Source of the DNA: Didymella arachidicola
Lineage: Eukaryota > Ascomycota > Dothideomycetes > Pleosporales > Didymellaceae
NCBI GenBank assembly: GCA_016630955.3
Contig: CM049985.1
Coordinates: 2,976,001-3,040,000 of the forward strand
DNA: 64,000 nt
Direction of reading: 5' to 3'
This document shows positions 53,025 to 64,000 of this stretch, one piece after another. The notes beneath the pieces are model-generated. The model was not told the DNA's origin. It did no database searches and saw only the letters and a list, made by a program, of their open reading frames with translations. The position numbers and the translations under genes were made by a program. Within the stretch, counting starts at the first letter, position 1. Each line of letters starts with the position of its first letter.

Positions 53025-55956
53025 ATGACAGACGTCTCCTCGATTCAGGCGCACGCTGATCCTCAGCCAGCACCGGTCGCCTTCTATGGCACCGATCCTC
53101 CACTGCCAGCCTACTCGCACGGCTCGCCAGTGCTGGAAGGTGCGGTTGATGAAGAAGAGTCGTCGACGATCAAATGCATCTGCGGCTTCGCTGACGATGA
53201 TGGCAATACCGTCTTGTGCGAGAAGTGCGACACATGGCAACACATCGTCTGCTACTACGAATCTGCCGAGCACGTTCCTGATGTGCACGAGTGCACCGAC
53301 TGCAGCCCAAGGCTTGTCGACTCGAGGAGAGCTGCAGAAAAGCAACGACAAAGGAAGGATCTCGTCAGCCTGACAGACCGAAAAGGTCGACCGAAAACTA
53401 ACTCTAAGAACCCCAAGAAACGCACAAAGGACCCACTCGGTTCCGCACATCCGAACGGCTGGCAGACGAACTCGAACAACGATCTCCACTATAACCCTGA
53501 GCGTAAGAGCGGTAGCCCGCGAGATCTTCCCCCACCAAATAAGCGACCAAAGACAAATCATCGCCCCTCAGGCTCGATAAGCGTCATCAGTCAAGCGCCA
53601 GCGCTAGTACCGGCGTCGCGCAAACGGGGCGGTTCTGTCGTTGTCAATGGTCATAGTCCTGTCAAGTCTCCTACCATCATGGACGGTCCGATTGAGGACT
53701 TCTCACTCGAGTTCATGAACCTGTACACATCGCCGGAGCCTTCGTCGGCCGACAACAACTCCTACACAAGCTTGGGTGTTGCTAGCGATATAGCAATGTG
53801 GCTACAGGACCCAGATGCTTTGGCTGCAGCCAGCGGAGGCAAGAAGCCCCAGGATCTCTTCTCGCGCATCGAGAACACCATCCAGGATCTTGAGTCCTCC
53901 ACGGCGCCTATCATCCTCAAACAGTCAGAAGTCGACTCTGGCATCACAGCACACGGTCTCCATCCGCAATGGCAGTTCATCACCACCGACAGCCCAATTG
54001 CCGACGGCGGCTATATTGGCGAGCTTAAAGGCTTGGTAGGGCGGAGAGAGGAGTACTGTCAAGACCTCGAAAACCGATGGAACCTACTGCGTCATCCAGA
54101 ACCTTTCGTCTTCTTCCCACCACACCTACCGATATACATTGACACACGGCAAGAGGGCAACATCCTGCGTTATGCTCGACGCAGCTGTTCGCCCAATATG
54201 ACCATGAAGATCCTTGTTGATGCCAGCAGCGACTATCATTTTTGCTTCGTTGCGACACGACAGATTGAGCCGACTGAAGAATTGACTGTTGGTTGGGACA
54301 TCGACTCGGAAGTTCAGAAACAGCTCGTCAAGGTTGTCACAAACGGCGCGAAGGACGGCTTCAGGAGGATCCAACCTTGGGTGTCTTGTGTTCTTGCCAA
54401 TTTTGGCGGATGTGCTTGCGACACCTCGACGGGTCATGAATGTCTCCTGGAGCGAGCCCGTCGTCCTATCGCTGAGCCGACGCAGCCCACCAAGGTCAAG
54501 AGCAAGAAGCCGAAAAAATCGCAAATTTCGCCCTTCAGCACGGGCCGGGCGACGAACAGTCGTGCTGGCAGCGAAACGCTGCATCGCGACAACGCTGACG
54601 AGGACAATATGGACAGTCGTTCTACATCCGGCTCTCACAAGTCGAGCAGCCGGGACATTACCCCCGCAACGCACTTCTCGCTCGACGGCGACGTCAAGAT
54701 GTCAGACCGTGAAAGGCGAAAACTTCAGCAACAGGAGAGGCTCTTCGAGCAGATGGAGGACGAGCAGCATAAAGGCAAGAGGGGCAAAAGGAATAGTGCT
54801 GGGTTTACCCTCAACACACCCAGCATTGCCACCTCGGTAAGATGCCCTTTTGATTGCCGTTAGCGCACTTACTGACAAATACTTGCAGAAACGTCTTGGA
54901 CATCCAGATCCTTCACCATCAGCACGTCACCGTGAGCACAGCCATGGCGTGGCACGGAAGACGTCCGGTAGCTCATCGAAGGCCAAAGCTCGCAGCACAC
55001 CTAAACCGAAACCTGTCTATGTCGAAGCAGCTACACAGACGGAGGACACTGGCGCGCCCACGAACATTCGTACGGAGATGAAGCCTCCGATGTCTTTTAA
55101 GCGCAAGCTACTCCAGCAAGCGCAGGAGGATAAGCTACAACGCGAGCGGATGCGCTCTGCATCAATTAAGATGGAGGGCAAATCTCCAGCCTTGAAGGAC
55201 GTCACCTCGAATAAGCCATCACCGTTACCCCCATCTCCACCGCTCGAGGACTCCTCGGCGATGGAGATCACGCTGGAACCTACCTCGGTGCCACGACCTA
55301 AAGAACTGACACCAGCGAAGGAAGTCTCTCCTGCTTCCAATGCTGATGTCGATATGGCCGATGCTGATGAGGCTGCGAAACCTAAATCTGAGGATGCCAA
55401 GGTTGAAGAGATGCCTGAGGCCTCTGGTGCAGAAACCACAAAAGAGGTCGCGCAATCTTCAATGCATCCTCCTGCGCCACCGTGGCCCAATGCTTCGCCC
55501 ACGCGACAGTCCCCAACGCCAAGCGCAGACGGATCTATGAAGTCTGTTGACATGAAAGTGGAAATGCCATCGAGACCTGAGTACACCAACCCCTTTCCCA
55601 AGGACTCGGCATCAACCCCCGGCGTAACTGGTACACCATCAGTGGAGTCCCCTCTTGCGATTGCCTCGCCATTCTCGCCTGCTGTTCAGGAGGCAATCAA
55701 CCCTACGCCAGTACGAAAGAAGCTCAGCCTCAGCGAATTTGCAAGTAGACGAGCGAAGCTCGCTCAAACAACCAGCACGTCTGGAACACCGCCGCTAGCG
55801 TCGCAATCGACCAGCTCGCCTACGTTGTCGGCAGCTAGCCTGCCTACGGCTTCGCCCCCAACCAAGAATGCCGAGCTGTCGCTGCCTGCCGTTACAGAGG
55901 AGCCGCAATCTATTCAAACCGTTACCGCCGCGGCGACCGCGCTTACTCCGACATGA
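53025..55956 (+). CDS. SET3: SET3-type PHD and SET domain protein
   Basis: 959-aa chromatin protein from exons 53025-54836 and 54889-55956; intron of 52 nt with GTAAGA, a CTGAC branch and GCAG, phase 0. A PHD finger at about residues 50-95 (IKCICGF, VLCEKCDTWQHIVCYY, HECTDC) reads methylated H3K4 in this family. The SET region is about residues 310-435, ending RYARRSCSPNM and ELTVGWD. In yeast Set3 the equivalent SET domain is thought to lack activity and the protein is the core of a histone deacetylase complex; the RRSC motif where active SET enzymes have NHSC agrees with that. The C-terminal 400 residues are disordered, Pro/Ser/Lys-rich. Confidence 0.88.
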
Positions 55957-56420
55957 GACATGATACCCAAGGCGCGTTCTTTCGGATTCTTTCTTCTTGG
56001 CCGCTCGAAGCTTGCCATTTCTTCTTCCGATTGGAAGTGTACACTATATAATTGGGCAGGCGGCACCCTTTCCTTCTTATCTTGCTCACTTCATGATATG
56101 TAACGTTCGATTGAGTCGCCGCGACGAGTTTGTCTTGGGGAAAAGATGGGAATCAAAAGCGAGGCGTTATGTCACCGTGATGGCTTTCTTCGGCTATGCT
56201 GACAAGGGCGTTGGCTTAGGATGATACGAGGCGTTGGGAAACGACTTGCTCGATGAAACGAGGAGCAGATTTATTTGCTACGTAGGACAGTTGATGCGAT
56301 AGCGATAGCTGCATTGCCAGGACCCGCCAAGAGGCGTGGTGACGAACATCCAATGTAAAATTCCAAACTCCACCAACACTCCCTTTTTGTTGCTTGACCC
56401 TTTTGAGTTCATCACCCGTT
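55957..56420. other. Convergent 3' intergenic region
   Basis: 464 bp between the SET3-type stop and the stop of the hypothetical gene on the other strand. Nothing recognised. Confidence 0.6.
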
Positions 56421-57500
56421 CTACCCTGACCCGTTGTTTCGCTTGTTTGCAATCTTGCTTCCTGCCTGACCCTCTTTCCAATCGTTCTTGGACAGCGACC
56501 TGGCTAATCCTTCAACGTCCCTACCGCTCCTCTTGGACGTCCGGACGCTTACGCCCTTACTGTTCTCGGGCGTGCTACTCTGAGGCAGGGCAGGAAAGTC
56601 TTGTGCATAGTTCTTAGTAGGCGTCGTAGGGGTAAATTCCTCGAAAGACTTGTCGAGCGACGTATTCGGAAGGGCGAACAGCGTAGAAGTCCCTTCAAAG
56701 TTCTGTCGCGGCGGAGCTGTGAACAACCGAGCGCGTGAGTGCATAATGAGCAACTCGGTGCTTGGCGGCATGCTCGGCACGGCGAAGAGCTCAAGCTTAG
56801 TATCTACTACCTCTGTCGTCTTCGCTCGCTCATCCGCCACCACTGTTCCAAGAACAATCCCAGAATCCGCCCTGCTCAGCTTCACCCTGCGCTCCTTCTT
56901 CTGACTCTGATTCTGAGAAAGATCGTCTGCCATCACACAACCCAATCCCAACGCCGCACCTCTTAGTTCGGCCTCACACACCCCACACACCGTACGTCCA
57001 AACCCTGGCACCACCTTGCCAGAACACTGCACTTGCGCACACGCAGAAAGTCCAGGCGTCTTTGCGCTAAGCGGTGTCGAGCACTCGTCGATAGGGCTGC
57101 TGATGTACGCCCACAGCGAACGGCTGGCTAGATCGACGCGTTCGGAAGTGAGTGATGATGTTTGACTCGCCGAGATTGAGGAAGACGGCAGAGCGAGTGG
57201 GACCCCGCGCTGTTTAGTAGTCTTCTGTGAGTCAGAACGCGTGAGCAAGAAGGCGGGTGATGGTGCTAGTGTTGACGCCGTGGGTCGCAGATGAGGTATG
57301 GTTTGTGGTGTGCCTGTGCGGATCTGGACAGGGTTGGCGGCTGGCATTGATGGAAGTGAGAAGCCGAGACCGAGAGTTGAGGGGAGCAGTTGAGATGGGA
57401 GCTGGATTGGTGGTGGGCTCGCGGGAAGGAGGCGCAGGAAGGTGCCGCATTCGGTGCAGGAGCAAGAGATTTTCAGCTTGGAGAGGGGCGACGCTAGCAT
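56421..57500 (-). CDS. Hypothetical protein with paired-Cys motifs
   Basis: 359 aa, one exon, no family recognised. Cys motifs CSCTEC near residue 13, then CAQVQC and CGVC near residues 150-175, could bind zinc as one or two knuckles. The middle is Pro/Ser/Thr-rich, the C-terminal third has a Phe/Thr-Pro region (FEEFTPTTPTKNYAQDFPAL) and a basic Lys/Arg-rich end. The uninterrupted frame, Cys pattern and ordinary composition support a real gene, but no homologue is recognised. Confidence 0.65.
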   Translation of the reverse strand: MLASPLSKLKISCSCTECGTFLRLLPASPPPIQLPSQLLPSTLGLGFSLPSMPAANPVQIRTGTPQTIPHLRPTASTLAPSPAFLLTRSDSQKTTKQRGVPLALPSSSISASQTSSLTSERVDLASRSLWAYISSPIDECSTPLSAKTPGLSACAQVQCSGKVVPGFGRTVCGVCEAELRGAALGLGCVMADDLSQNQSQKKERRVKLSRADSGIVLGTVVADERAKTTEVVDTKLELFAVPSMPPSTELLIMHSRARLFTAPPRQNFEGTSTLFALPNTSLDKSFEEFTPTTPTKNYAQDFPALPQSSTPENSKGVSVRTSKRSGRDVEGLARSLSKNDWKEGQAGSKIANKRNNGSG

Positions 57501-60500
57501 CTTGAGTGTGAGTGAGAGGTAGTATGTCCTGACTATTGGTGGCGGGATGCTGTAGCATGGAAGAGCTTGATGTAGCTGGAGGTTGGACTCATGAGGTACG
57601 GCTGTCCAGTGCAGGCGATGTCTTTGTTTGTCGACTTGTTTCCTCTTGACGCTTGTCTCATTGACCGTGATCTAAGTCGTCAACCGTCAAACAAAGACTC
57701 GTACTGGCTTGACTCGTACTGGCAGCCTTTTCCCATTCTGATTGTTGTGCGCATGCTATTATTGGTGGTCGTGAAGATGCATCTCGATTCGAGCGTTGTC
57801 GCTGTAGGGCTGATGCATGACAGAGAACTGGTAGTCGAACGTTTGTTTGCATGTTTCAGAACTCTGCAAACGGATACAGTATTGTCTCGGTCCTATCTGC
57901 TGTTTTGTCTTTTTTGCCCTAAGGGGAGTTGTTACTACTTCCAGGGCCGCCCTTGTGGCGTTGATGAGCGAATAGCGCTACGTATCCTCATTGACTGTGA
58001 CGATAGTGCTCACATTGCTCAGTATGGATTCAACATCTCGAAATATTGATCTTGAACACTCGTGTTTCGTCGGGATTCTTCGTCGCGAGTGTACTTGTAC
58101 CCCTTGCGACAGGATATTCTCGTCTCTGTTGAGCCCTTTGGAGGCCCTTTTGTGCTTCAACTTCTTGACAATATGGCCAGCGTGCGTGAATTGCTTCTCC
58201 GCCAGTTGACAATGTGATCTTGGCCCTGGAGTGAGGAGTGTTGCCTACGCAGCAAGTTGACGAGTCGGCTTCACCTTACGGCCGCCTGCTGGGGTGGTGG
58301 TACATTCTACTTAGCATAATCCTCGGTCGTGCAGAGTTCTAAAGCTCATCTCTTCAGTTCATTTTAGTAGCAATCTGCGACTAAAAAATCCAACCCGTTA
58401 CTCGAGAGAGTCCGGAGCCGGCCTTAGACACGAGCAGCCGCTATGGCGATGTTGCAGGATGTAGACTGGTCTTCTCTCACTTGTGCTAATGAGAAAGGAA
58501 AAAAGGTCGCCAGATCAGTTTTGTATGGGGGTCTGCATTCTGTCTGCGTTAACCTCCTTGTCGGTGCAAAACCTCGTGGTCCGCTGATTGAGTGGCCTGT
58601 CCGCTGAACAGCAGCTCTCTTCCAGTACGCACGACTGCCAGCTTCCTGTGATACAGCCTGATGCTAGTACCTTACACTGTATCCTGCCCGGTCAACCATC
58701 CAACAGATTGTCATTGTATAGTACAGATCGGTAGATCAGGCTGTGAGCCAATCGCTGAGCCATCTCGGATGAGTCGCGAGGTAGCACATAGGCGGGACTG
58801 CACGTAGACAGCGAGCACAGCATCCACGCGTGGCAGGCAGGTTATGCGGGTGCCAACTAATGCTTCTTGAGGTTGCTCGAAAATTGCCATGGTTCCTTGC
58901 TCTTGCTGCCTGAAACTGTATTCACTAGCCCCCTTCTTGGGCCCGGTACCCGAGGTGCAAGCCTGTGCCTGCAGCTAAGAACAACGTGACACTTCCACGA
59001 CAAAACACATTGGTTTCTTCTTTGAGAGATGATGAAGTCATCTGCGGAGGTCCTCGGTATTGAATTCCAACGCACCTACACAGTATTGCAGGGCGCTGAA
59101 GCCTCGTGCTCACAGGGCGTCGACTTTGGTATGGTCGAAGTCCAGACCAATGAGAAGCAGGCCAACTCTGTACCTTGCTCAAAAGTTGAGCAGATCACGT
59201 TGCATGACCGGTGGGCGTCCCGAACTAGTACAGTAAAATTAGACGAGTCCGGCACCTGTCGCGGGCATGTCTCGAAGGGAAAAGGGCCGTGTCCAATAGA
59301 AAGCAGTGTCCGGTGGTGGAGCTGGCAGTTGTTGAAAACAAGCTTGGCATATGGCGTGTTAGCGCGGTCCACGGCTGTATGATCGTCGATGACAGAGAGG
59401 TTGGGATGACGAGTCGTGCCAGAACATGCCGAAATTCTTTGAACAAACTGAGAGCTCGCGGTTTCTGCCAGCGAGCTGCTCTGTCGCTCCTTTGCTGTTT
59501 TGCCTTCGGATCCCGCGGCATGAGAGGTTCGTAGTGAGGGGAAAGGATTCGGACGACTCGAGCACAGGGCACGTGGTGCGCCGAAGGCATCCTGCCTGTG
59601 AGGAGGAGCGACCCTCGTCTGCGCCAAGCGATTGCTCCTGCCTCGTGTAGCGACGCGCATCTCACCTGTTTACCACGCCGGTTTTCTGCCCTACGGCCCC
59701 TTGTTCTGTGCTCCGTATTGCTCTGCTGCGCAATTCCCAAGTCCTAGTCCTCTCGCTGCTGCTGTGGCCTGAGCAGTGAGACCTCTTCCGTCGCCCCGTG
59801 CCCGCGCCGCAGCCGCATGCCACTACCACCCCAGGCCACTTTTTCCGCGTCGATCCCCTTTGCAGTCTCACAGCCAGGGTTCTTTGCAGCATTTGCTCTC
59901 TCGCTTGACCTCCGGACCACCACGCCGCAGACACACAGCTCCAGCTACGGGCGTGGTTCGCTCAGCATTGCCCTTTACCCTTCTCCCCGCAGGATCTGAA
60001 CCTGTTCTGCTCGCTCGTGGCGCCCTCGACCCGTATTTATCCTAGCAAAGCTTTGTGACCTGAGAGGCCTAGTTTCAACGTCTTTTGCAGGCCAGCAACC
60101 CACCTTTCCGCCGGTTCTGTTGTCTGCGTCCTGCAGCAATCCTCTGCCAAAGCTAGCCAATCTCGGCCAGCAGCATCCCGGCCAAAGCTTCTCGTACACT
60201 CAATCTCCTCACGCTCACCTCTGTGTTGGGCATAGCTGCGAGCTGTCGCCATTACATCGTCTCTGCGACTGACTCGTGGATCCCTGCGTTTTGCACATAA
60301 CGCCGCGTGCCTGCACACTGCAACCGTTGGCCGGGCCCCATCTGTACCTCCTCTCCTCCACCATCATCCGAGCGCACGGTGTATCAACCGCCTCGTGGAA
60401 CCCGGGCCCCACCTCTCCTTCAAGACGTCGCCGCTTCTTGACTGCCACCACCTCTGATTGTCTTTCGCTCCTCCGCCGCCGGTCCCAGAACGGATTATTA

Positions 60501-60591
60501 GATTCGACTTACATTGGACCTTAGCGGTTGAGGAAGACTTTGTCGGAACTGTCAATTGTCAACTGTCGAACAGCAACTGCCACTCGTAACA
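57501..60591. other. Long region upstream of the PAS-domain gene
   Basis: 3.1 kb between divergent genes. The last 900 bp before the PAS gene is C/T-rich on the plus strand, which fits a long 5' leader. Minus-strand frames up to 194 codons at 59076-59740 have no domains. I support no gene here. Confidence 0.5.
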
Positions 60592-62184
60592 ATGGATACC
60601 ACATTCATCACCATCCACGGTATGTACCCTTTAGTCTTCCAGTACACGCATCATATATAATGTCAGCAGATCTCACCGAAGAGGCACATATCCTGTACTC
60701 TTCTGACTCCATCGTCGACATTCTGGGTCACACGCCTGATGAGGTAGTCAATCGCTCAGTGTGGCAGTTCTTCCATCCGGAGGAGCTACAATTCGCCAGG
60801 GCCAAGTATGGTCGCGGAGTTGCGCTTGACAAGGCAGCTGTGTTGTCTTACTGCCGCCTGAAGAACCGCCAGGGCGACTGGGTTGGCTGCGAGTGCTGTT
60901 TTTCGATTGTGTACGATGTAATGGTGTGTTGTACCAGTGTCTACAGACATGGGATGGAGAGTCAAAGTAAGTGGTGGAAGGACTCGGGCCGAATCATCAG
61001 CTGACTTATTTCCAGAGCGTGCCGTAGAGGCTCCTATCGTACGCAAGCTGTTCTCCTCTTCACCAAAGGACCCTCGTTACCACATGTTGTCTCACCTGTC
61101 CAGAAAGTTCGACCTTGGACCAGAAGACCAGACCCACGAACCTCGTGCAGCTCTCTTCCTGAATCGATTCACGCGAACCTTGACCGTCATGTACGCCACG
61201 AGCGGCATCGAGCAAATTGTTGGCATTTCTGGAGAAGAGATGAAAGGTCGAAGTTTCTATTATTGCATCGCCTTAAACTGTCTTACCGAGGCTGTTCGAT
61301 GCCTTGAATCGGCAAAAGGGAACGATTCCATTGCCTACATGCGCTTTATGTTCCGGGACCCTCGCCAGGAAGACCCACCGGAAATGACTTCTTCTGAGAG
61401 CGAGGACGACGAAATGACAGACGTCACAAGCGACGACGATGAATCAGTCGAAGGCGGCGTCAGGCTGGCATCAGGCTCAAGTGGCAGGAACTCCGGGCAC
61501 CAATCCAATGGATCCCATTGGAATAGCGAGGAGCCACCCACAAATTTTCGCACAGAGTCTGGAGATAGCACTGCATATGCAAACACGCACCGTGGCGTAT
61601 TCGGCGAAGATCCTCGAAGACACTCATCTGCGTCATCACTTGGGGAATCGCCATCGGTGCACAACGACGACATTGAGCTGGAGGCTGTTATCTCGTGTAC
61701 TACTGATGGTCTTGTCGTATGCCTACGACGTGCTCGACCAATGCTACCAGGCGCGATGCCTGTCCCACATCAGACACCCCAGCAGTACACTGGTATCTAT
61801 GCAGCTCCATGGGCGTCGCAGCCTGTGTTCCACCCGGCCCCGCCACAGATGCCGCCATACCCTCTTGGCGCTCAACATCCCGCCATGATACAGGCCGGCC
61901 CATCGATGCAATTCCAGAACTCATTCATGCAGAGTATTCGCGATGTCGCGGTCTTTGCATGGGCTCTGACAGGTATCAACGGCAGTCTCGCCGAATTTGC
62001 ACGTGGTATTCCCAAAGGAGAGAGCCAGCCACCTACAGGTTTCCCAATCTGGAACCCACTCCCCGATCCATCAATGCTAAGCCACAAGAAGTCTGAGACG
62101 CCTTCCGGCTACGGTTCAGGTACCAATAGTGCCTCCAGCAACGGCGACAACAATTTCGGCTTCGGCGACCCAGGACTGAGTTGA
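60592..62184 (+). CDS. PAS-domain protein
   Basis: 497 aa from exons 60592-60619, 60670-60966 and 61016-62184. The first exon codes nine residues (MDTTFITIH); the splice gives H|DLTEEAHILYSSDSIVDILG, the start of a PAS fold (residues about 10-110, ending VCCTSVYRHGM). A second PAS-like segment lies near residues 160-240 (FTRTLTVMYATSGIEQIVGI). Then follow an acidic Ser-rich stretch (SESEDDEMTDVTSDDDES) and a Pro/Gln-rich C-terminus. There is no GATA zinc finger and no Cys in an NCRFLQ context, so it is not a WC-1-type flavin photoreceptor. Ligand and partners unknown. Intron 3' ends and branch sites (CTGAC) are canonical. Confidence 0.85.
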
Positions 62185-63051
62185 TAGGCTGCAAGTGCCA
62201 CATCCGTCTTTATAATCCACGTGGAGCGGCTGCCAAGCCAAACTCCAAAAGTGTCCATCAAAGAAAAGGGCATCTAGAGCCCAAGACTTCCGTTGAACAG
62301 CATCGACTAGTTACGAATTATGTGAGCAATAGCGCGGCATCACGATACCAAGCGATCTCAATTGCGACCAAGATTTCGGTACGCTTTGCTTTGATCTACT
62401 TACGTTTCTTTGATATGTACAGCCATTGCAGTTAGAAAAAAAAAAGCGAATCTCTGCTCAATTCGATGGGTTTTGCCCAAACCGAGCTTCATATGTTGCA
62501 CTCTTTGCTGAGGTTACAGACGAAACGGCCACCGCAGAGCAGGCGCATGTTTTACAAAGACGATGCCTCACACTGCTACGATCAGCGTTGGGGCCAAGAG
62601 TTACTTGCAGACCATCAGGTAGCTAGAATTACCAGAGTCCCAGTCGGGCGGTTGCAGAACGCCAGATGATGGGTGTGGTGGTCGAAGCGCAAGGATCGCC
62701 CTTTGTCTTTCTTATTGTTGCATCTGATGTGACCACTTACGAAGGTCTAGTGCGCGCACTGCCTCCACGTTCCTTTGTCGCAAAGGATGAGAGGCTGACC
62801 ATCCTACCTTTTCAAGCGAATAAGAGATGGAGATGTACGCCTTCGCCGCAGCGTCCGCGTTCAAGATCGCCGTGATTAAACTACGTGCTGTCTTTGATCG
62901 TCCGCTTCCTCGATCAACTTACCACCCAGACCTTGACTATCCTGACCACCTCATGTAGACCAGCCTTGCTCACTGTATATGCCGAACGATCGACTCCCGC
63001 GAACCTCACAACCATACCGTAATACTGCCACTCGCAGACGCAGCAGCCAAG
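62185..63051. other. Intergenic region
   Basis: 867 bp between the PAS gene stop and the cupredoxin gene start. Nothing recognised; contains a run of ten A near 62437. Confidence 0.55.
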
Positions 63052-64000
63052 ATGGCAATCAGGACATACTCTAAGCCCGTTTGGTTTCCAACACTTCTTG
63101 CGATCCTTCGTATCACGAGCGTTCTGGCACAAGATGCAGCCTCTACTGGGCGTCCTACTGCTTCTGCAACGTCTGTCTCGTCATCACCGTCCTCAACAAC
63201 ATTTCAATCTAGCGTCAGCACGACTCCAACTACCAGCTCTGAGCCAAAGACACACACCGTCCAGGTTGGCTTGTTGGATCACAAAATGCGCCCCGAGACC
63301 ACTGAAGCGGCGATCGGAGACTTCGTCGAGTTCAACTTCTATCCTCTCAACCATAGTATCGTGCGCGCTGAATATGGCTTCCCTTGTATACCATACGAGA
63401 TGACTGGCTCAGGCAAGTCAGGTTTCTTTTCAGGTTTCAATCCAGTGGATACGGTCTTGGATAAACCACCAAGATATACTATCAGGATCAATGATACGGA
63501 GCCCATCTTCTTCTACTGCTCTGCGCCCGGCAGCTGCATCACATATGGGATGGTGGGTGGTATCAACCTGAACAGCAGTATGAGCATCGACAAGCAACGA
63601 ACTCTGGCAATGGATGCGTCATACATGCTGCAACCTGGTGAGTTTCCTTCAAATTATCGCACAGAATGCAATCGTTGATTCTTTCTCAGGCGAGTCCTTT
63701 CCAGCCGAGTCGCCCCTTCCAAGCGGTAATCCAGCGTCCTCCGTTTTACCCTCCTCATCCTCTACGTCGGCCCCTGCAGTTTCCGCACCACATGCGTCAG
63801 GCGGCCTCAGCACCGGTGCAATAGCCGGTATCAGTGTAGCTACTGTCCTTAGTTTCCTTGGCGCAGCTCTACTTCTCTTCTACTACAGGCGCAACAAGAC
63901 ACTGCGCGAAGCCGTCGAGCGACGCAACGGCACTGTACGCCGCAAAAGTGCCTCTCCAAACCAAATGCTCGAGTATCGACAGGCCCCTGTGCACACCCAT
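63052..64000 (+). CDS. Cupredoxin-like serine-rich surface protein (partial, 3' end missing)
   Basis: Exons 63052-63637 and 63690 to beyond the window, joined G|GC in frame. Signal peptide (MAIRTYSKPVWFPTLLAILR...VLA). A Ser/Thr-rich segment is followed by one cupredoxin-like domain at residues about 65-180 (VQVGLLDHKMRPETTEAAIG, NFYPLNHSIV, PIFFYCSAPGSCITYGMVG), the fungal extracellular serine-rich type, with His and Cys at candidate copper positions. After a second Ser/Pro-rich linker a membrane helix (AIAGISVATVLSFLGAALLLF) and a basic cytoplasmic start (YYRRNK) are seen, so it is a membrane protein, not GPI-anchored. The remainder lies outside the window. Confidence 0.85.

Noticed and set aside
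52737..53561. 274-codon minus-strand frame overlapping the SET3 start
   Set aside because: Half of it is antisense to the PHD-finger coding sequence; no domain of its own.

Overview
The window is nuclear DNA of a filamentous ascomycete (Pezizomycotina, most likely a dothideomycete). The evidence is short spliceosomal introns of roughly 45-130 bp with GT..AG ends and CTRAC-like branch sites, dense protein genes on both strands, a HET-domain gene, a fungal signalling mucin, pogo/Fot1-type transposons and stop codons of the CpA-to-TpA kind left by repeat-induced point mutation (RIP). No operons or CRISPR are expected or seen. Exon coordinates were worked out by hand from splice sites and reading-frame continuity; none has transcript support.

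Layout, left to right. 1-6.8 kb: the 5' part of a BEM1-type polarity scaffold gene, a THP3/LENG8-like SAC3-domain gene and, divergent from it, VPS36 of ESCRT-II. 7.9-13.0 kb: a transposon island made of two pogo-family elements (A, 7875-10860; B, 10870-12981) separated by only 9 bp. Element A is interrupted by an 826-bp retroposon-like insertion with 15-bp target duplications. Element B carries two RIP-type nonsense codons and a lost catalytic Asp. 13.4-14.8 kb: a HET-domain gene right beside the island. 15.2-21.1 kb: a membrane-anchored double-psi beta-barrel protein and a 1506-aa ABCC/MRP transporter. 21.8-27.6 kb: a single-pass cell-surface protein, a holo-ACP synthase type phosphopantetheinyl transferase, tRNA-Ser(AGA), a GH47 alpha-mannosidase and a 67-aa membrane protein in two exons. 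29-33.4 kb: a cupin protein with a His-rich leader and the COPI beta' subunit, which has nine exons including a 6-nt microexon. 34.5-39.1 kb: a 1522-aa MSB2-type mucin with internal tandem repeats, followed by more than 6 kb without a convincing gene. 45.2-50.6 kb: cystathionine beta-synthase and a type-B carboxylesterase. 51.3 kb: a 132-bp MITE-like palindrome. 53.0-57.5 kb: a SET3-type PHD/SET protein and a Cys-containing hypothetical protein. 60.6-64 kb: a PAS-domain protein and the 5' part of a cupredoxin-type surface protein cut off by the window end.

Most genes are unlinked housekeeping or surface/signalling genes. BEM1 and MSB2 both belong to fungal polarity/MAPK signalling, COPI beta' and GH47 mannosidase both act in the early secretory pathway, but nothing suggests co-regulated clusters. 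I saw no secondary-metabolite cluster. The most unusual parts are the nested transposon island and the two 6-nt exons; I did not find a clearly new multi-gene system.
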